Shown here piece by piece: positions 1-8,563 of a stretch of 64,000 bases of DNA. This stretch comes from Rhizobium album (lineage in GTDB: Bacteria > Pseudomonadota > Alphaproteobacteria > Rhizobiales > Rhizobiaceae): positions 248,001-312,000 of the forward strand of contig NZ_QFBC01000003.1 in the NCBI RefSeq assembly GCF_003122325.1, written 5' to 3'. A model generated the notes under the pieces. The model ran no database searches, was not told the origin of the DNA, and was given only the letters and a program-made list of their open reading frames with translations. Both the position numbers and the translations under genes were made by a program. Numbering within the stretch: the stretch's first letter is position 1; each line of letters opens with the position of its first letter.

Positions 1-3000
1 AGCGCGCCGCAACCATTGCCGGCTCGCTGGAGCATGGTCACTCGCGCATCGCCGGTTCGCTTGCCGAAGGCCAGATCCGCCTCGATCACGTGCTCGACGA
101 GAAGGCATCCGCGGTTGCCGCATCGCTCGGCCAGGGCGAACAGCGCATCACCGATGCCCTGGCGGCTGGCCAGATCCGCCTCGATGCGGCACTCGACGAC
201 CGCACCAGCACCTTCCTCAACTCGGTGTCCAACAGCCAGCAGCGCCTGACCAACGCACTCGACGAGCGCACCGACATGATCTCCGGCATGCTGCAGCGCG
301 GCGAGGAGCGGATCAGCAACTCGCTCTCCGACGGCCAGTTCAACCTGGACATGATGCTGGAGACTCGCGTTTCCGCCGCCGTGGAAGCACTTGGCGATGC
401 GGAAAACCGCGTCACCAGCAGCTTCGGGACCCAGACCGAAGCGATCCGCAGCGCCTACGAGACCAACCAGCAGAAGCTCGAAGAAACGCTCGTCAGCCAG
501 ACAGGCACCCTCTCCTCGCTGCTCGACAACGGCCGCCAGGGCGTGGAAGCCATTGTCGGCGCATCGGTGGCGCGCGTCGAAAACGTGCTGTCGGCCAGCG
601 CCCAGCAATTCGACGCCACCCTCTCCGGCGGCCTCACGCAGATCGAGACCGCACTCGGCGGCACGCACGAGCAGATCCGCGCCACGCTCGACGAGCGCAG
701 CACGGCGATTGCCGCCAGCCTCAAGGATGCCCGCGACACGCTGGAAAACACGCTGGTCGAACAGACCACGTCCATCGGCACGACGATCGCCACCAGCGCC
801 AGCATGCTGGAAATGACGCTGGAAGACCACGAGGCGGCCATGCGCCAGTCGATCGACGGCAGCGCCCGCAATCTCGAGGAGCGCCTGCGCGAAAGCACCA
901 GCCATCTCTCCAGCGGGCTGCAGGAGACCGCCGACGGCATCTCCCGCCTAACAGAAGACATGGCAACCCGCATCGAGCGCTCGGCCGACAGCCTCGCAGG
1001 TCGCGTCGCCGAAAGCGGCAGCCGCATCGAGACCAGCTTCTCGCTGCTCGACGGCCAGATCCGCGACGGCACGACCGCCCTCAGCGAGCGTGTCGGCACC
1101 GCCGGTCGTGCGATGACCGATGCCTTGTCCAACCAGATGTACGCGCTGCAGCAGGCGAGCAGCGAGGCGGCGGAGCGTCTCAACACGACGCTCAGCAGCG
1201 GCACGGCACAGCTGGTGGAAACCTTCGAGGCGCGCACCTCCGCGCTTGCCGAAACAGTCGACACGCGCACCGCGACCCTTGCCGAAACCGTCGATACGCG
1301 CACAGCAACGCTTGCCGAAACAATCGATAGCCGCAACGCCGCGCTCATCGACACCTTCGACACCCGCACGGCGCGCATCGACGAACGCCTGACCACGATG
1401 GACCGGGCGCTGAACGTCGGCCTTGAAAACGTCAACCGCACGATCGAGGAAAAGGCCGCCGGCCTCGCCTCCACCCTGCGCCATGCCGTTTCCGATGCCA
1501 CGCAGGGTCTCGATGCCGAAGCCATGCGCACCGCCGACATCCTGTCGCGGGCCGGCGCGCAGTTCGTCGAACAGATCGACACGCGCAACGCCGAATTCAC
1601 CCAGTCTGTCGAGGAGCGCTCCGAGCGCATCGTCAACCGCGTTACCGAGACCCAGAACCGGCTGGCCGCCCAGGCCGCTGCCGTGGCGCAGACCTTCTCC
1701 GCCGCCGGCAACGCCATCGTCAACAAGGTCGCCGAAGCCGAAGGCCTCGTCGGCAATCAGGTCAACGCCATCTCGCAGGCATTGTCGAATGCGGAATCGG
1801 CGCTCGATGCCCGTGGTGCCTCCATCCGCGGCGCGCTGCAGGAAAGCTCGGAAGGCATCGCCCAGGCAATGACCGAAGCCGAACGCCTGCTGTCGGCCCG
1901 CGGTGCCTCCATCCGCTCGACGCTCGGCAGCAGCGCTGCGGAACTGAGCGACACGCTTGCCGAAGCCGAAAAGGCGTTCGAGGCGCGCGGCTCCGCAGTG
2001 CGCGAAACCTTCGAAAACAGCACGGCTCAGCTTGCCCAGACGCTCACAGAAGCCGAGCAGGCGCTGGCCGCCCGCGGCACGTCGATCCGCTCGACGCTGC
2101 ACGGCAGCACGGAAGAGATCGCTTCGACGCTGTCTGCCGTCGATCGCGCGCTCGAAGCCCGCAGCGATGCGATCCGCGTCAGCCTCGACCAGCGCGCCCG
2201 CGAAATCGAAGCGTCGCTCTCCGACGTCGACAAGGCGCTCGAAGCCCGCGGCGCCTCGGTGCGCAGCGCAATCGACGACCGCACCCGCGAGCTGAATTCG
2301 ATGCTCTCCGGCCGTTCCGCCGAACTGGCGCGTCTGATCGACGAGAAGGCCCGGCCGATGCTCGACGATTATGCCGCCATCGGCCGCACCGCCGCCGAGC
2401 AGATCGCCGCCGCCACCCAGACCAGCGCCGACCGCCTGCGCGCCGAAAACGCCGCCCTGATCAACGCCATCACGGCGCGGGCGGACAATGCCGCAAACCA
2501 GCTTTCGACCCTGGAAAACAGCCTGACGCAGAACGTCAACAGCCTGATCGACCAGTTGGCCCAGAGCAATTCCGGCATCGCCTCCGTCGTCAGCCGCGCC
2601 AGCGAAGACCTGCGCGGCGTCAACGAAAGCCTGGAATCGGTCACCACCCGCTTCGCCGAAACGGCGGAAAAGGCTGCCGATCGCGTCTCGACCTCCACCC
2701 GCTTCCTCGAAGGCAAGGTGGAAAAACTGTCGAGCATCTCCGGCGACACGCTGTCCCAGGTCTCGTCGATCGTCGCCCGCTTCAGCGACCACTCCAAGGT
2801 TCTCGGCCAGGCTTCCGACCTGCTGTCGGCCGCCCAGTCGAATCTCGTCAACACGCTCGAAGAGCGCGAGGAGGCCCTGCGCACCCTGGCCATGGGCCTC
2901 GTCAAGCGCTCCGACGAGATCGAGACCTCGATGCGTTCGCTGGCCGGCATGGTGGAAACCGCCTTCGACCGGGCCGAGCAGCGCTCGAACCAGGTTGCCG

Positions 3001-4199
3001 GTAACCTTCGTCAGGGTATCCAAACCTCCTTCGCCGAAGTCGGCCGGGTTCTTTCCGATGCCGAACAGCGGGCCGAAGCCGCCGCCGAGGGCCTGCGCGA
3101 CACCTTCGTCAAGGCGACGCAGGATGTCCGCGCCACGCTCGACGGGTCCTTCGGCGAGGCGGAAAAACGCTCTGGCGAATTTGCCGGCCGCGTCCGCAGC
3201 GGCATGACCGCATCGCTCTCGGATATCGACAAGCTGCTGTCCGAAACCGGTAGGAAGTCCGACGAGGCCGCCGAACAGATGCGCGAAACCCTGCGCCAGA
3301 GCGTCGAGGAAGCGGTCAACCGCTTCGCTGGCGCCACCGACGAGATCCGCCGCTCGGCGCACGAGATCCGCAAGGAACTCGACGTTACCCGCGGCGAACT
3401 CAAGAAGGGCGCCTTCGACCTGCCGGAAGAAGCCCGCGAAAGTGCTGCCGCCATGCGCCGCGCCGTCTCGGAGCAGATCAAGGCGCTGCAGGACATCTCG
3501 CAGATCGTCGGCCGTTCGTCGCGCAATCTCGAAGTATCGGAACCCGTCATGCGCGCCATGGCCGAAACCCAGCCGGTCCAGCGCCCGCAACCATCCGTCG
3601 CCCAGACTCCGGTACAGCCGACCGCGCGCCCGATGGAGCCGCTCGGCCTGCGCGGCAGCCTGACGACCGACCGCACGGCAGCGACACCTGCCCGTCCGGC
3701 GGAAACGGCACGCCGCGAAGAAAGCGGCGGCTGGATCAGCGACCTGCTGCGGGGCGCCTCACGCGACGAGACCGACGTCCAGCCGCAGCGTGCGCAGCAG
3801 CGCCAGCAGCCGGAAGCGTCAGCGCCACGCAACGGCGACAGCCGCAACCCGCGCCACGTGGTCGAATCGCTGAATTCGCTTTCGGTGGATATCGCCCGCG
3901 CCATCGATCATGACGCTTCGGTCGATCTGTGGCGGCGCTACCAGCGCGGCGAGCGCGACGTCTTCACCCGTCGCCTCTACACGCTGAAGGGCCAGCAGAC
4001 TTTTGACGAGATCAAGCGCAAATACGAGCGGGAGCCGGAATTCCGCACCGCCGTCGACCGCTACATCGCCGATTTCGAAAAGCTGCTCTCGGATGTCGCC
4101 CGCACCGACCGCGACAAGACGGTGACGCAGTCGTACCTGACCTCCGACACCGGCAAGGTCTACACCATGCTCGCCCACGCCGCCGGCCGCTTCAACTAA
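1..4199 (+). CDS. Giant coiled-coil protein, C-terminal part (GPR/RgsE-like growth-pole ring protein)
   Basis: The frame is open from the left edge (first whole codon at base 3) to a TAA, giving at least 1,398 residues; the N-terminus is outside the window. Nearly all of it is Ala/Glu/Ser/Thr/Arg-rich amphipathic helix with apolipoprotein-like 11-residue periodicity, including two blocks of exact tandem repeats (1212-1376 and 1788-2309). A Pro/Gln-rich linker follows (about 3560-3850), then a conserved folded tail of about 110 residues containing LWRRYQRGERDVFTRRLY. No membrane segment is visible in this part. Known: rhizobial proteins of this architecture, often annotated kinesin-like, include Agrobacterium GPR and Sinorhizobium RgsE, which form a ring at the growing pole and are needed for polar growth. 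Assignment to that family is by architecture, not alignment. A strong terminator follows, so the gene ends its transcript. Confidence 0.72.
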   Translation, partial: RAATIAGSLEHGHSRIAGSLAEGQIRLDHVLDEKASAVAASLGQGEQRITDALAAGQIRLDAALDDRTSTFLNSVSNSQQRLTNALDERTDMISGMLQRGEERISNSLSDGQFNLDMMLETRVSAAVEALGDAENRVTSSFGTQTEAIRSAYETNQQKLEETLVSQTGTLSSLLDNGRQGVEAIVGASVARVENVLSASAQQFDATLSGGLTQIETALGGTHEQIRATLDERSTAIAASLKDARDTLENTLVEQTTSIGTTIATSASMLEMTLEDHEAAMRQSIDGSARNLEERLRESTSHLSSGLQETADGISRLTEDMATRIERSADSLAGRVAESGSRIETSFSLLDGQIRDGTTALSERVGTAGRAMTDALSNQMYALQQASSEAAERLNTTLSSGTAQLVETFEARTSALAETVDTRTATLAETVDTRTATLAETIDSRNAALIDTFDTRTARIDERLTTMDRALNVGLENVNRTIEEKAAGLASTLRHAVSDATQGLDAEAMRTADILSRAGAQFVEQIDTRNAEFTQSVEERSERIVNRVTETQNRLAAQAAAVAQTFSAAGNAIVNKVAEAEGLVGNQVNAISQALSNAESALDARGASIRGALQESSEGIAQAMTEAERLLSARGASIRSTLGSSAAELSDTLAEAEKAFEARGSAVRETFENSTAQLAQTLTEAEQALAARGTSIRSTLHGSTEEIASTLSAVDRALEARSDAIRVSLDQRAREIEASLSDVDKALEARGASVRSAIDDRTRELNSMLSGRSAELARLIDEKARPMLDDYAAIGRTAAEQIAAATQTSADRLRAENAALINAITARADNAANQLSTLENSLTQNVNSLIDQLAQSNSGIASVVSRASEDLRGVNESLESVTTRFAETAEKAADRVSTSTRFLEGKVEKLSSISGDTLSQVSSIVARFSDHSKVLGQASDLLSAAQSNLVNTLEEREEALRTLAMGLVKRSDEIETSMRSLAGMVETAFDRAEQRSNQVAGNLRQGIQTSFAEVGRVLSDAEQRAEAAAEGLRDTFVKATQDVRATLDGSFGEAEKRSGEFAGRVRSGMTASLSDIDKLLSETGRKSDEAAEQMRETLRQSVEEAVNRFAGATDEIRRSAHEIRKELDVTRGELKKGAFDLPEEARESAAAMRRAVSEQIKALQDISQIVGRSSRNLEVSEPVMRAMAETQPVQRPQPSVAQTPVQPTARPMEPLGLRGSLTTDRTAATPARPAETARREESGGWISDLLRGASRDETDVQPQRAQQRQQPEASAPRNGDSRNPRHVVESLNSLSVDIARAIDHDASVDLWRRYQRGERDVFTRRLYTLKGQQTFDEIKRKYEREPEFRTAVDRYIADFEKLLSDVARTDRDKTVTQSYLTSDTGKVYTMLAHAAGRFN
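1212..1376 (+). repeat. Five 33-bp (11-residue) tandem units inside the GPR-like gene
   Basis: Five consecutive hendecads read LVETFEARTSA, LAETVDTRTAT (twice), LAETIDSRNAA and LIDTFDTRTAR. The two central units are nearly identical in DNA, which suggests recent unequal duplication. Eleven-residue periodicity is typical of apolipoprotein-like or right-handed coiled-coil helices. Confidence 0.85.
1788..2309 (+). repeat. Six 87-bp (29-residue) tandem units inside the GPR-like gene
   Basis: Six units of exactly 29 residues begin NAESALDARG, EAERLLSARG, EAEKAFEARG, EAEQALAARG, AVDRALEARS and DVDKALEARG. Each continues with a hydrophobic-spaced helix. Unit starts are at 1788, 1875, 1962, 2049, 2136 and 2223. 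Twenty-nine residues equal one heptad plus two hendecads, so the helical stripe is kept in register from unit to unit. Confidence 0.9.
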
Positions 4200-4222
4200 G
4201 CCGCCGAAAGCCCTAAATCCCG

Positions 4223-4257
4223 ATCCCGGCCTGCTCTCCGCGGCGCCGGGATTTTTT
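4223..4257 (+). terminator. Rho-independent terminator after the GPR-like gene
   Basis: The 8-bp inverted repeat ATCCCGGC / GCCGGGAT (4223-4230 and 4245-4252) is followed at once by a run of T to 4257. It lies 24 bases after the stop codon and insulates the CRISPR leader from the upstream gene. Confidence 0.88.
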
Positions 4258-4442
4258 ATGGAAACCGTGCGAACGACAAGCGTGCCGTCTGGAGCCGGCA
4301 GGCTCGCGCTAGTATAACGCACTGTAATTCAATCTATTTTTCGAGAGTCCGCGCAATCACCTCCCGCATACCGCAAAAATTCCCGCCAACCGCGCGCGCA
4401 ACTCCTTTTGTTCAACAGTTCAAAGTGCTTAAACGGCAGACA
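4258..4442 (+). promoter_or_regulatory. CRISPR leader region
   Basis: This 185-bp stretch between the terminator and the first repeat has no credible ORF and is locally AT-richer (about 4310-4345 and 4370-4435) than its surroundings. It sits at the end of the array where repeats are perfect, opposite the degenerate end, so it should hold the array promoter and the integration site for new spacers. No exact promoter hexamers are claimed. Confidence 0.6.
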
Positions 4443-6457
4443 GTCACCCGTCGTAGGCGGGTGTGGATTGAAACGCTCGATGCCGTGGGACGAAGCGCTC
4501 CGCTGGTAGTCACCCGTCGTAGGCGGGTGTGGATTGAAACTAATTCGGGAATATCGAGCGAACGCCACCATCCGGTCACCCGTCGTAGGCGGGTGTGGAT
4601 TGAAACGTGACGTGCGCGGTGATCATCGCGCTTGTCGTCGGTCACCCGTCGTAGGCGGGTGTGGATTGAAACACGGCCTCCGCATGATGGACCAGGCCGG
4701 TAAATGGTCACCCGTCGTAGGCGGGTGTGGATTGAAACATTCACCCAGGGCTTTGCGATCTGCACGCCGCGCGTCACCCGTCGTAGGCGGGTGTGGATTG
4801 AAACTCGCGTACGAGGCGCAATTGATCGCTGCAGTTGGTCACCCGTCGTAGGCGGGTGTGGATTGAAACCGCTGAGATCCGTAGACTTGGTCGTCAGGAT
4901 CGGTCACCCGTCGTAGGCGGGTGTGGATTGAAACGCCAAACAGATGGACGCGGTTGTCGCGTTTCTGCAGTCACCCGTCGTAGGCGGGTGTGGATTGAAA
5001 CCTTAAACATGTCCTGGAAGCACTGAAAGGGCACCGTCACCCGTCGTAGGCGGGTGTGGATTGAAACTGCGTTCTGTGTAACTGAAGCCGCCAAGCAGGA
5101 GGTCACCCGTCGTAGGCGGGTGTGGATTGAAACCGGTGACCGGGTACGGCGACGTCGCCCTGGAGGGGTCACCCGTCGTAGGCGGGTGTGGATTGAAACT
5201 CGATGCGCAGGATATGTACCAGGAGCGCCTGCGTCACCCGTCGTAGGCGGGTGTGGATTGAAACGACATTGCTCAGAAAGCAATGCAGATGGTCGGAACG
5301 TCACCCGTCGTAGGCGGGGGTGGATTGAAACCGGCGGCAGCTATGTGCATTGGGGCTTTAAAAAAGGTCACCCGTCGTAGGCGGGTGTGGATTGAAACAG
5401 CTACCGGCTGATCACGGCCTAATCCACAAAGGACGTCACCCGTCGTAGGCGGGTGTGGATTGAAACGTGATCAGGTGCCGGTATGGGTCGGCCTTGCACG
5501 TCACCCGTCGTAGGCGGGTGTGGATTGAAACCCCGCACCGGGATTTGAGGTGCGGGAAACAATGTGTCACCCGTCGTAGGCGGGTGTGGATTGAAACCGG
5601 TATTTCTGGGATGCGGCCACGGCGCCATTCCGGTCACCCGTCGTAGGCGGGTGTGGATTGAAACACGACGATTGCCGCCTGCGAGTTCGTCGATTGGCGT
5701 CACCCGTTGTAGGCGGGTGTGGATTGAAACATGCAGGCGTGCCTGGCCTCGATAAGTCGTCGCGTCACCCGTCGTAGGCGGGTGTGGATTGAAACATCGC
5801 TCGGAGCCCTCCGTAGTGGCGGCGCGGTCGTCACCCGTCGTAGGCGGGTGTGGATTGAAACAACGTGGACTTCGACCCGTAGGCCATCTGCCAGAAGTCA
5901 CCCGTCGTAGGCGGGTGTGGATTGAAACCTGTCCTACATCGGCGTCGAGGCTGACGAAGGCCGTCACCCGTCGTAGGCGGGTGTGGATTGAAACCGGCCA
6001 GGTGATCGGCTCGCCGTCGAAGCGGATGGTCACCCGTCGTAGGCGGGTGTGGATTGAAACTGCGCAGGCGTGAAGCATGCGGCACATGTCCGCGGTCACC
6101 CGTCGTAGGCGGGTGTGGATTGAACCTCGAATGTCGGCGCCCGCTTTGCTGCGGCCGACAGTCACCCGTCGTAGGCGGGTGTGGATTGAAACGTAGCGAT
6201 TCGAACGGCGAGGCTCCGCGCTCTCGGTCACCCGTCGTAGGCGGGTGTGGATTGAAACTTCCCAGTGCGTCACTTCCTCCTCATGCGGAGCGGTCACCCG
6301 TCGTAGGCGGGTGTGGATTGAAACTCGGCGATTTCGGCGCAGATGGCCGAAACGAGGCGGTCACCCGTCGTATAGGCGGGTGGGGGTTGAAACCGGAACT
6401 CCTGCGCCTCATCGACAACGATCTGGTCACCCGCCCCAAACGGGTGCGGATCGAAAC
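4443..6457 (+). CRISPR. CRISPR array, 31 repeats and 30 spacers, type I-C-like repeat, no adjacent cas genes
   Basis: The 32-nt repeat begins GTCACCCG and ends GTGGATTGAAAC, with a 6-bp stem CACCCG/CGGGTG around a 7-nt loop. Repeats start at 4443, 4509, 4575, 4641, 4707, 4773, 4838, 4903, 4970, 5036, 5102, 5168, 5233, 5300, 5367, 5435, 5500, 5566, 5633, 5699, 5764, 5830, 5897, 5963, 6029, 6095, 6161, 6227, 6293, 6360 and 6426. Spacers are 32-36 nt, mostly 34, and I saw no duplicates. The repeat form and spacer length match type I-C. Variant repeats: 14 (one T to G), 20 (one C to T), 26 (one A deleted, 31 nt), 30 (34 nt, insertion plus substitutions) and 31 (seven substitutions). Decay at the right end places the leader on the left and transcription on the plus strand. 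No cas gene is present in the window. Confidence 0.97.
6426..6457 (+). repeat. Degenerate terminal CRISPR repeat
   Basis: The last repeat differs from the consensus at seven positions: four of the changes fall in the stem loop plus one adjoining base (the loop reads CCCCAAA) and two are T to C changes in the 3' handle. The CACCCG/CGGGTG stem is fully kept. This marks the leader-distal end. Confidence 0.85.
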
Positions 6458-6493
6458 GAACAGGAGCGACGCGACGAGGTCATGCAATGGCCG

Positions 6494-6522
6494 GCGCCAT
6501 CCGGGAATTCTCCGGATGGCGC
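6494..6522 (-). terminator. Hairpin at the end of the MCE operon
   Basis: A perfect 11-bp inverted repeat GCGCCATCCGG / CCGGATGGCGC has a 7-nt loop, between the lipoprotein stop codon and the CRISPR array. There is no T-run on the minus strand after it, so it is either a weak or Rho-assisted terminator or an RNA 3' stabiliser. Confidence 0.5.
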
Positions 6523-6535
6523 TCTCGGCAGCGGC

Positions 6536-7177
6536 TCAGATTGCCCGCAGCGTCCAGTCGACGATCTCGGCGGTCACCGTGGCAAAAGCGGCGTCGAGTG
6601 CGCGGATGAAGGCGGTGTTGCCGGCGCTGCCGGCGACGGGGGAAGCGGCTGAGAAGATTTTCTGGGCGATCACGGTGCCGTTGCGGTCGTTGAGGATTTT
6701 GACGGAAATCTCGACATTGGCCCGGCGCCCCGCCGTATTGATCTCGAAGGCGCGGATATCGCTGACGATCTGGTAGTCGATCGCCAGCCCCTGCCCCGGC
6801 TTGCCGACGCCGCCGAGCTTGCCGGTGTCTTCGAAAGCCTCGACCAGCTTGGCCTGGACCATGCGCGGCAGCTTGTCGCTCCATTGCGCCTTCGACAGAT
6901 ACTGGATCTCCGAAGTCGAAACACGCACCATCACCTGATCGCTGCCGAGCGCGCTCAGCGCCGTCGGTTCCGGCACCAGGATCTGGCGGTTGCGCGCCGC
7001 CGGCCCGTCGGCGGAAACGGCGGTGTTGAGGTCGAACGTATCGTTCTTGGCGCCGCCGCCGCAACCGGTCAGAAGTGCCGCAACGAGCGGCAGCATGACG
7101 AGAAGGCTGCGTTTGGGGCAACGACGCAGAACCAGTTGCGATCCGACCATACTCTTCCCACCCTTCGTCGTTGCCAT
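6536..7177 (-). CDS. ABC-type transport auxiliary lipoprotein (PqiC/ABC_trans_aux-like)
   Basis: This 213-residue protein has an N-terminal lipoprotein signal (basic PKR, hydrophobic core, LTGC lipobox, Cys39) followed by GGG and a short mature domain typical of the auxiliary lipoproteins encoded with MCE-type transporters. It is the last gene of the four-gene minus-strand operon and follows the MCE protein with essentially no gap. A TTG codon at 7186 would overlap the upstream stop codon; I prefer the ATG at 7177, and a further ATG at 7150 has a purine-rich stretch before it. Role by context: periplasmic, outer-membrane-anchored partner of the lipid transporter. Confidence 0.82.
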   Translation of the reverse strand: MATTKGGKSMVGSQLVLRRCPKRSLLVMLPLVAALLTGCGGGAKNDTFDLNTAVSADGPAARNRQILVPEPTALSALGSDQVMVRVSTSEIQYLSKAQWSDKLPRMVQAKLVEAFEDTGKLGGVGKPGQGLAIDYQIVSDIRAFEINTAGRRANVEISVKILNDRNGTVIAQKIFSAASPVAGSAGNTAFIRALDAAFATVTAEIVDWTLRAI

Positions 7178-7182
7178 GCGTG

Positions 7183-8553
7183 TCAATGCCGGTTCCGGCC
7201 ATTATAGGTCTTGACCGTGTCGCCGCCGAAAATCAGCCGTTGCGGGTCACGGTCGAAATTGCTGATCGCATCGTTGAGATTTTCCACCGTGCGGCGCGTC
7301 TCGCCGACCAGCGTCTGCACGTCGCGCAGGCCGGTCGAGGAAAAGCGCGACAGATTGTCGGCTATCGGCCCGATGCGGGCATTGAGATTGTCGGCGACGC
7401 TGCGGAAGGAGTCCAGCGTCTTGCGTGCCTCCGCAAACAGCGAGTTGGCGTCGCCCGAGCCCAGCAAACCATCGACCTTGGCCAGAATGCCGTCGACGCG
7501 GTTCGAGGCGGCGTTCAGCTTGTGAGCCATGTCGGACACGTCGGCGATCGTCTGGTCGATCTCCTGCTGCCGCTTGGAGATATTGTCGGTGACGCCGCGG
7601 ATCGAGGCGATCGCCTGGCGGGCATCCGCCGTCGCCGCCGAGACATCGTCGATCGAACCGCTGATCTTGGCCGTATCCACCGCCGCCAGCAGGTCTTCGG
7701 CCTTCTTGAGCGCCTTCTCCGCCTCGGCGCCGAACCGGTTGAAGGTTTCCGCCGTCTGCCGGAAGGATTTCACCGTCTCGCTCAACTGGCCGCTCGACGC
7801 GGCAATGTCGGTGCTGATCTTCTCGGCATTGGTGACGATGGTGCGGATCTGTTGCGGATCGACGCTCTTCACCAGCGATTCGACCCCTTCGATGGTCGAA
7901 TCGAGGCGGCCGGAAATGCCGGTCACGGTGTCGGACAAGGATGCGACGCTCTTCAGGAACTTGTCGATGCCCTCGGAATTGGCCTTGAGCGAGTTGGTGA
8001 ACTGCTCGACGTTCTTGACCGTGTTGGTCAGCGGGTCGCGGGCATCCCGCACGAAACCCTGGATGTCGTCGATGGCATCGTCCGCCTTGCCCATGATCTT
8101 GTCGGCGGTGGCGAGCAGGTTGGTGACGCTCGACTGGTCGGCCAGTATGATCGCCGTCTGGTCCTTGTCGCGGGCCGCCTGCAGGATGTTTTCCTCGCCG
8201 GTCTTGCCGCCGGAAAGCTCGACATAGGCAGCCCCCGTCAGGCCCTGGATTTCCAGCACCGCCTTGGTAGAGGTGTAGATCGGCGTGTCTTCCTTGACTT
8301 CGGCAAGCGCGATCGAGAATTCCGGCTCGTCCTTGTCGATCGCCAGGTTGCGGACGGTGCCGACCGCGATGCCGTTGAAACGCACCGGCGACCCGACGCT
8401 GAGGCCGTTGGCCGAACCGGGAATGCGGATGATCAGGTCCGTCATCGGCCCGCCGCGGCCGTACTGGGCCATCCAGTAGACAAAGCCGAATGCGGCGGCG
8501 ATCACCAGAATGGTGAAAAACCCGACGATGGCGTAGTTGGCTCTGGTTTCCAT
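7183..8553 (-). CDS. MlaD-family MCE protein
   Basis: The 456-residue product has one N-terminal membrane anchor (about residues 8-28), then an MCE domain (about 38-115, including GSPVRFNGIAVGTV and the ILEIQGLTG-like strand) and a long helical C-terminal region of about 330 residues rich in Asp, Ser and Ala. Such proteins bind the permease/ATPase in the inner membrane, form hexameric rings and carry lipids across the periplasm. The long helical tail is the form that builds needle-like tunnels rather than the short E. coli MlaD form. The start METRAN lies 10 bases after the ATPase stop codon, and the gene ends in a 4-base overlap region with the lipoprotein frame. Confidence 0.9.
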   Translation of the reverse strand: METRANYAIVGFFTILVIAAAFGFVYWMAQYGRGGPMTDLIIRIPGSANGLSVGSPVRFNGIAVGTVRNLAIDKDEPEFSIALAEVKEDTPIYTSTKAVLEIQGLTGAAYVELSGGKTGEENILQAARDKDQTAIILADQSSVTNLLATADKIMGKADDAIDDIQGFVRDARDPLTNTVKNVEQFTNSLKANSEGIDKFLKSVASLSDTVTGISGRLDSTIEGVESLVKSVDPQQIRTIVTNAEKISTDIAASSGQLSETVKSFRQTAETFNRFGAEAEKALKKAEDLLAAVDTAKISGSIDDVSAATADARQAIASIRGVTDNISKRQQEIDQTIADVSDMAHKLNAASNRVDGILAKVDGLLGSGDANSLFAEARKTLDSFRSVADNLNARIGPIADNLSRFSSTGLRDVQTLVGETRRTVENLNDAISNFDRDPQRLIFGGDTVKTYNGRNRH

Positions 8554-8563
8554 AGATCCCTAT

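Noticed and set aside
948-3590. 880-residue open frame on the minus strand inside the GPR-like gene
   Set aside because: It is the antisense of a GC-rich repetitive gene; composition is Gly/Arg/Asp-rich with no domain, and the plus-strand frame continues beyond it on both sides.
6458-6535. Cas1/Cas2-like or toxin gene next to the array
   Set aside because: The gap to the lipoprotein stop is 78 bp and holds only a hairpin; no coding frame remains.
4329-6652. Open reading frames on both strands across the CRISPR array
   Set aside because: Repeat plus spacer averages 66 nt, a multiple of three, so repeats translate as periodic peptides in several frames. They are artefacts with no start signals or family similarity.
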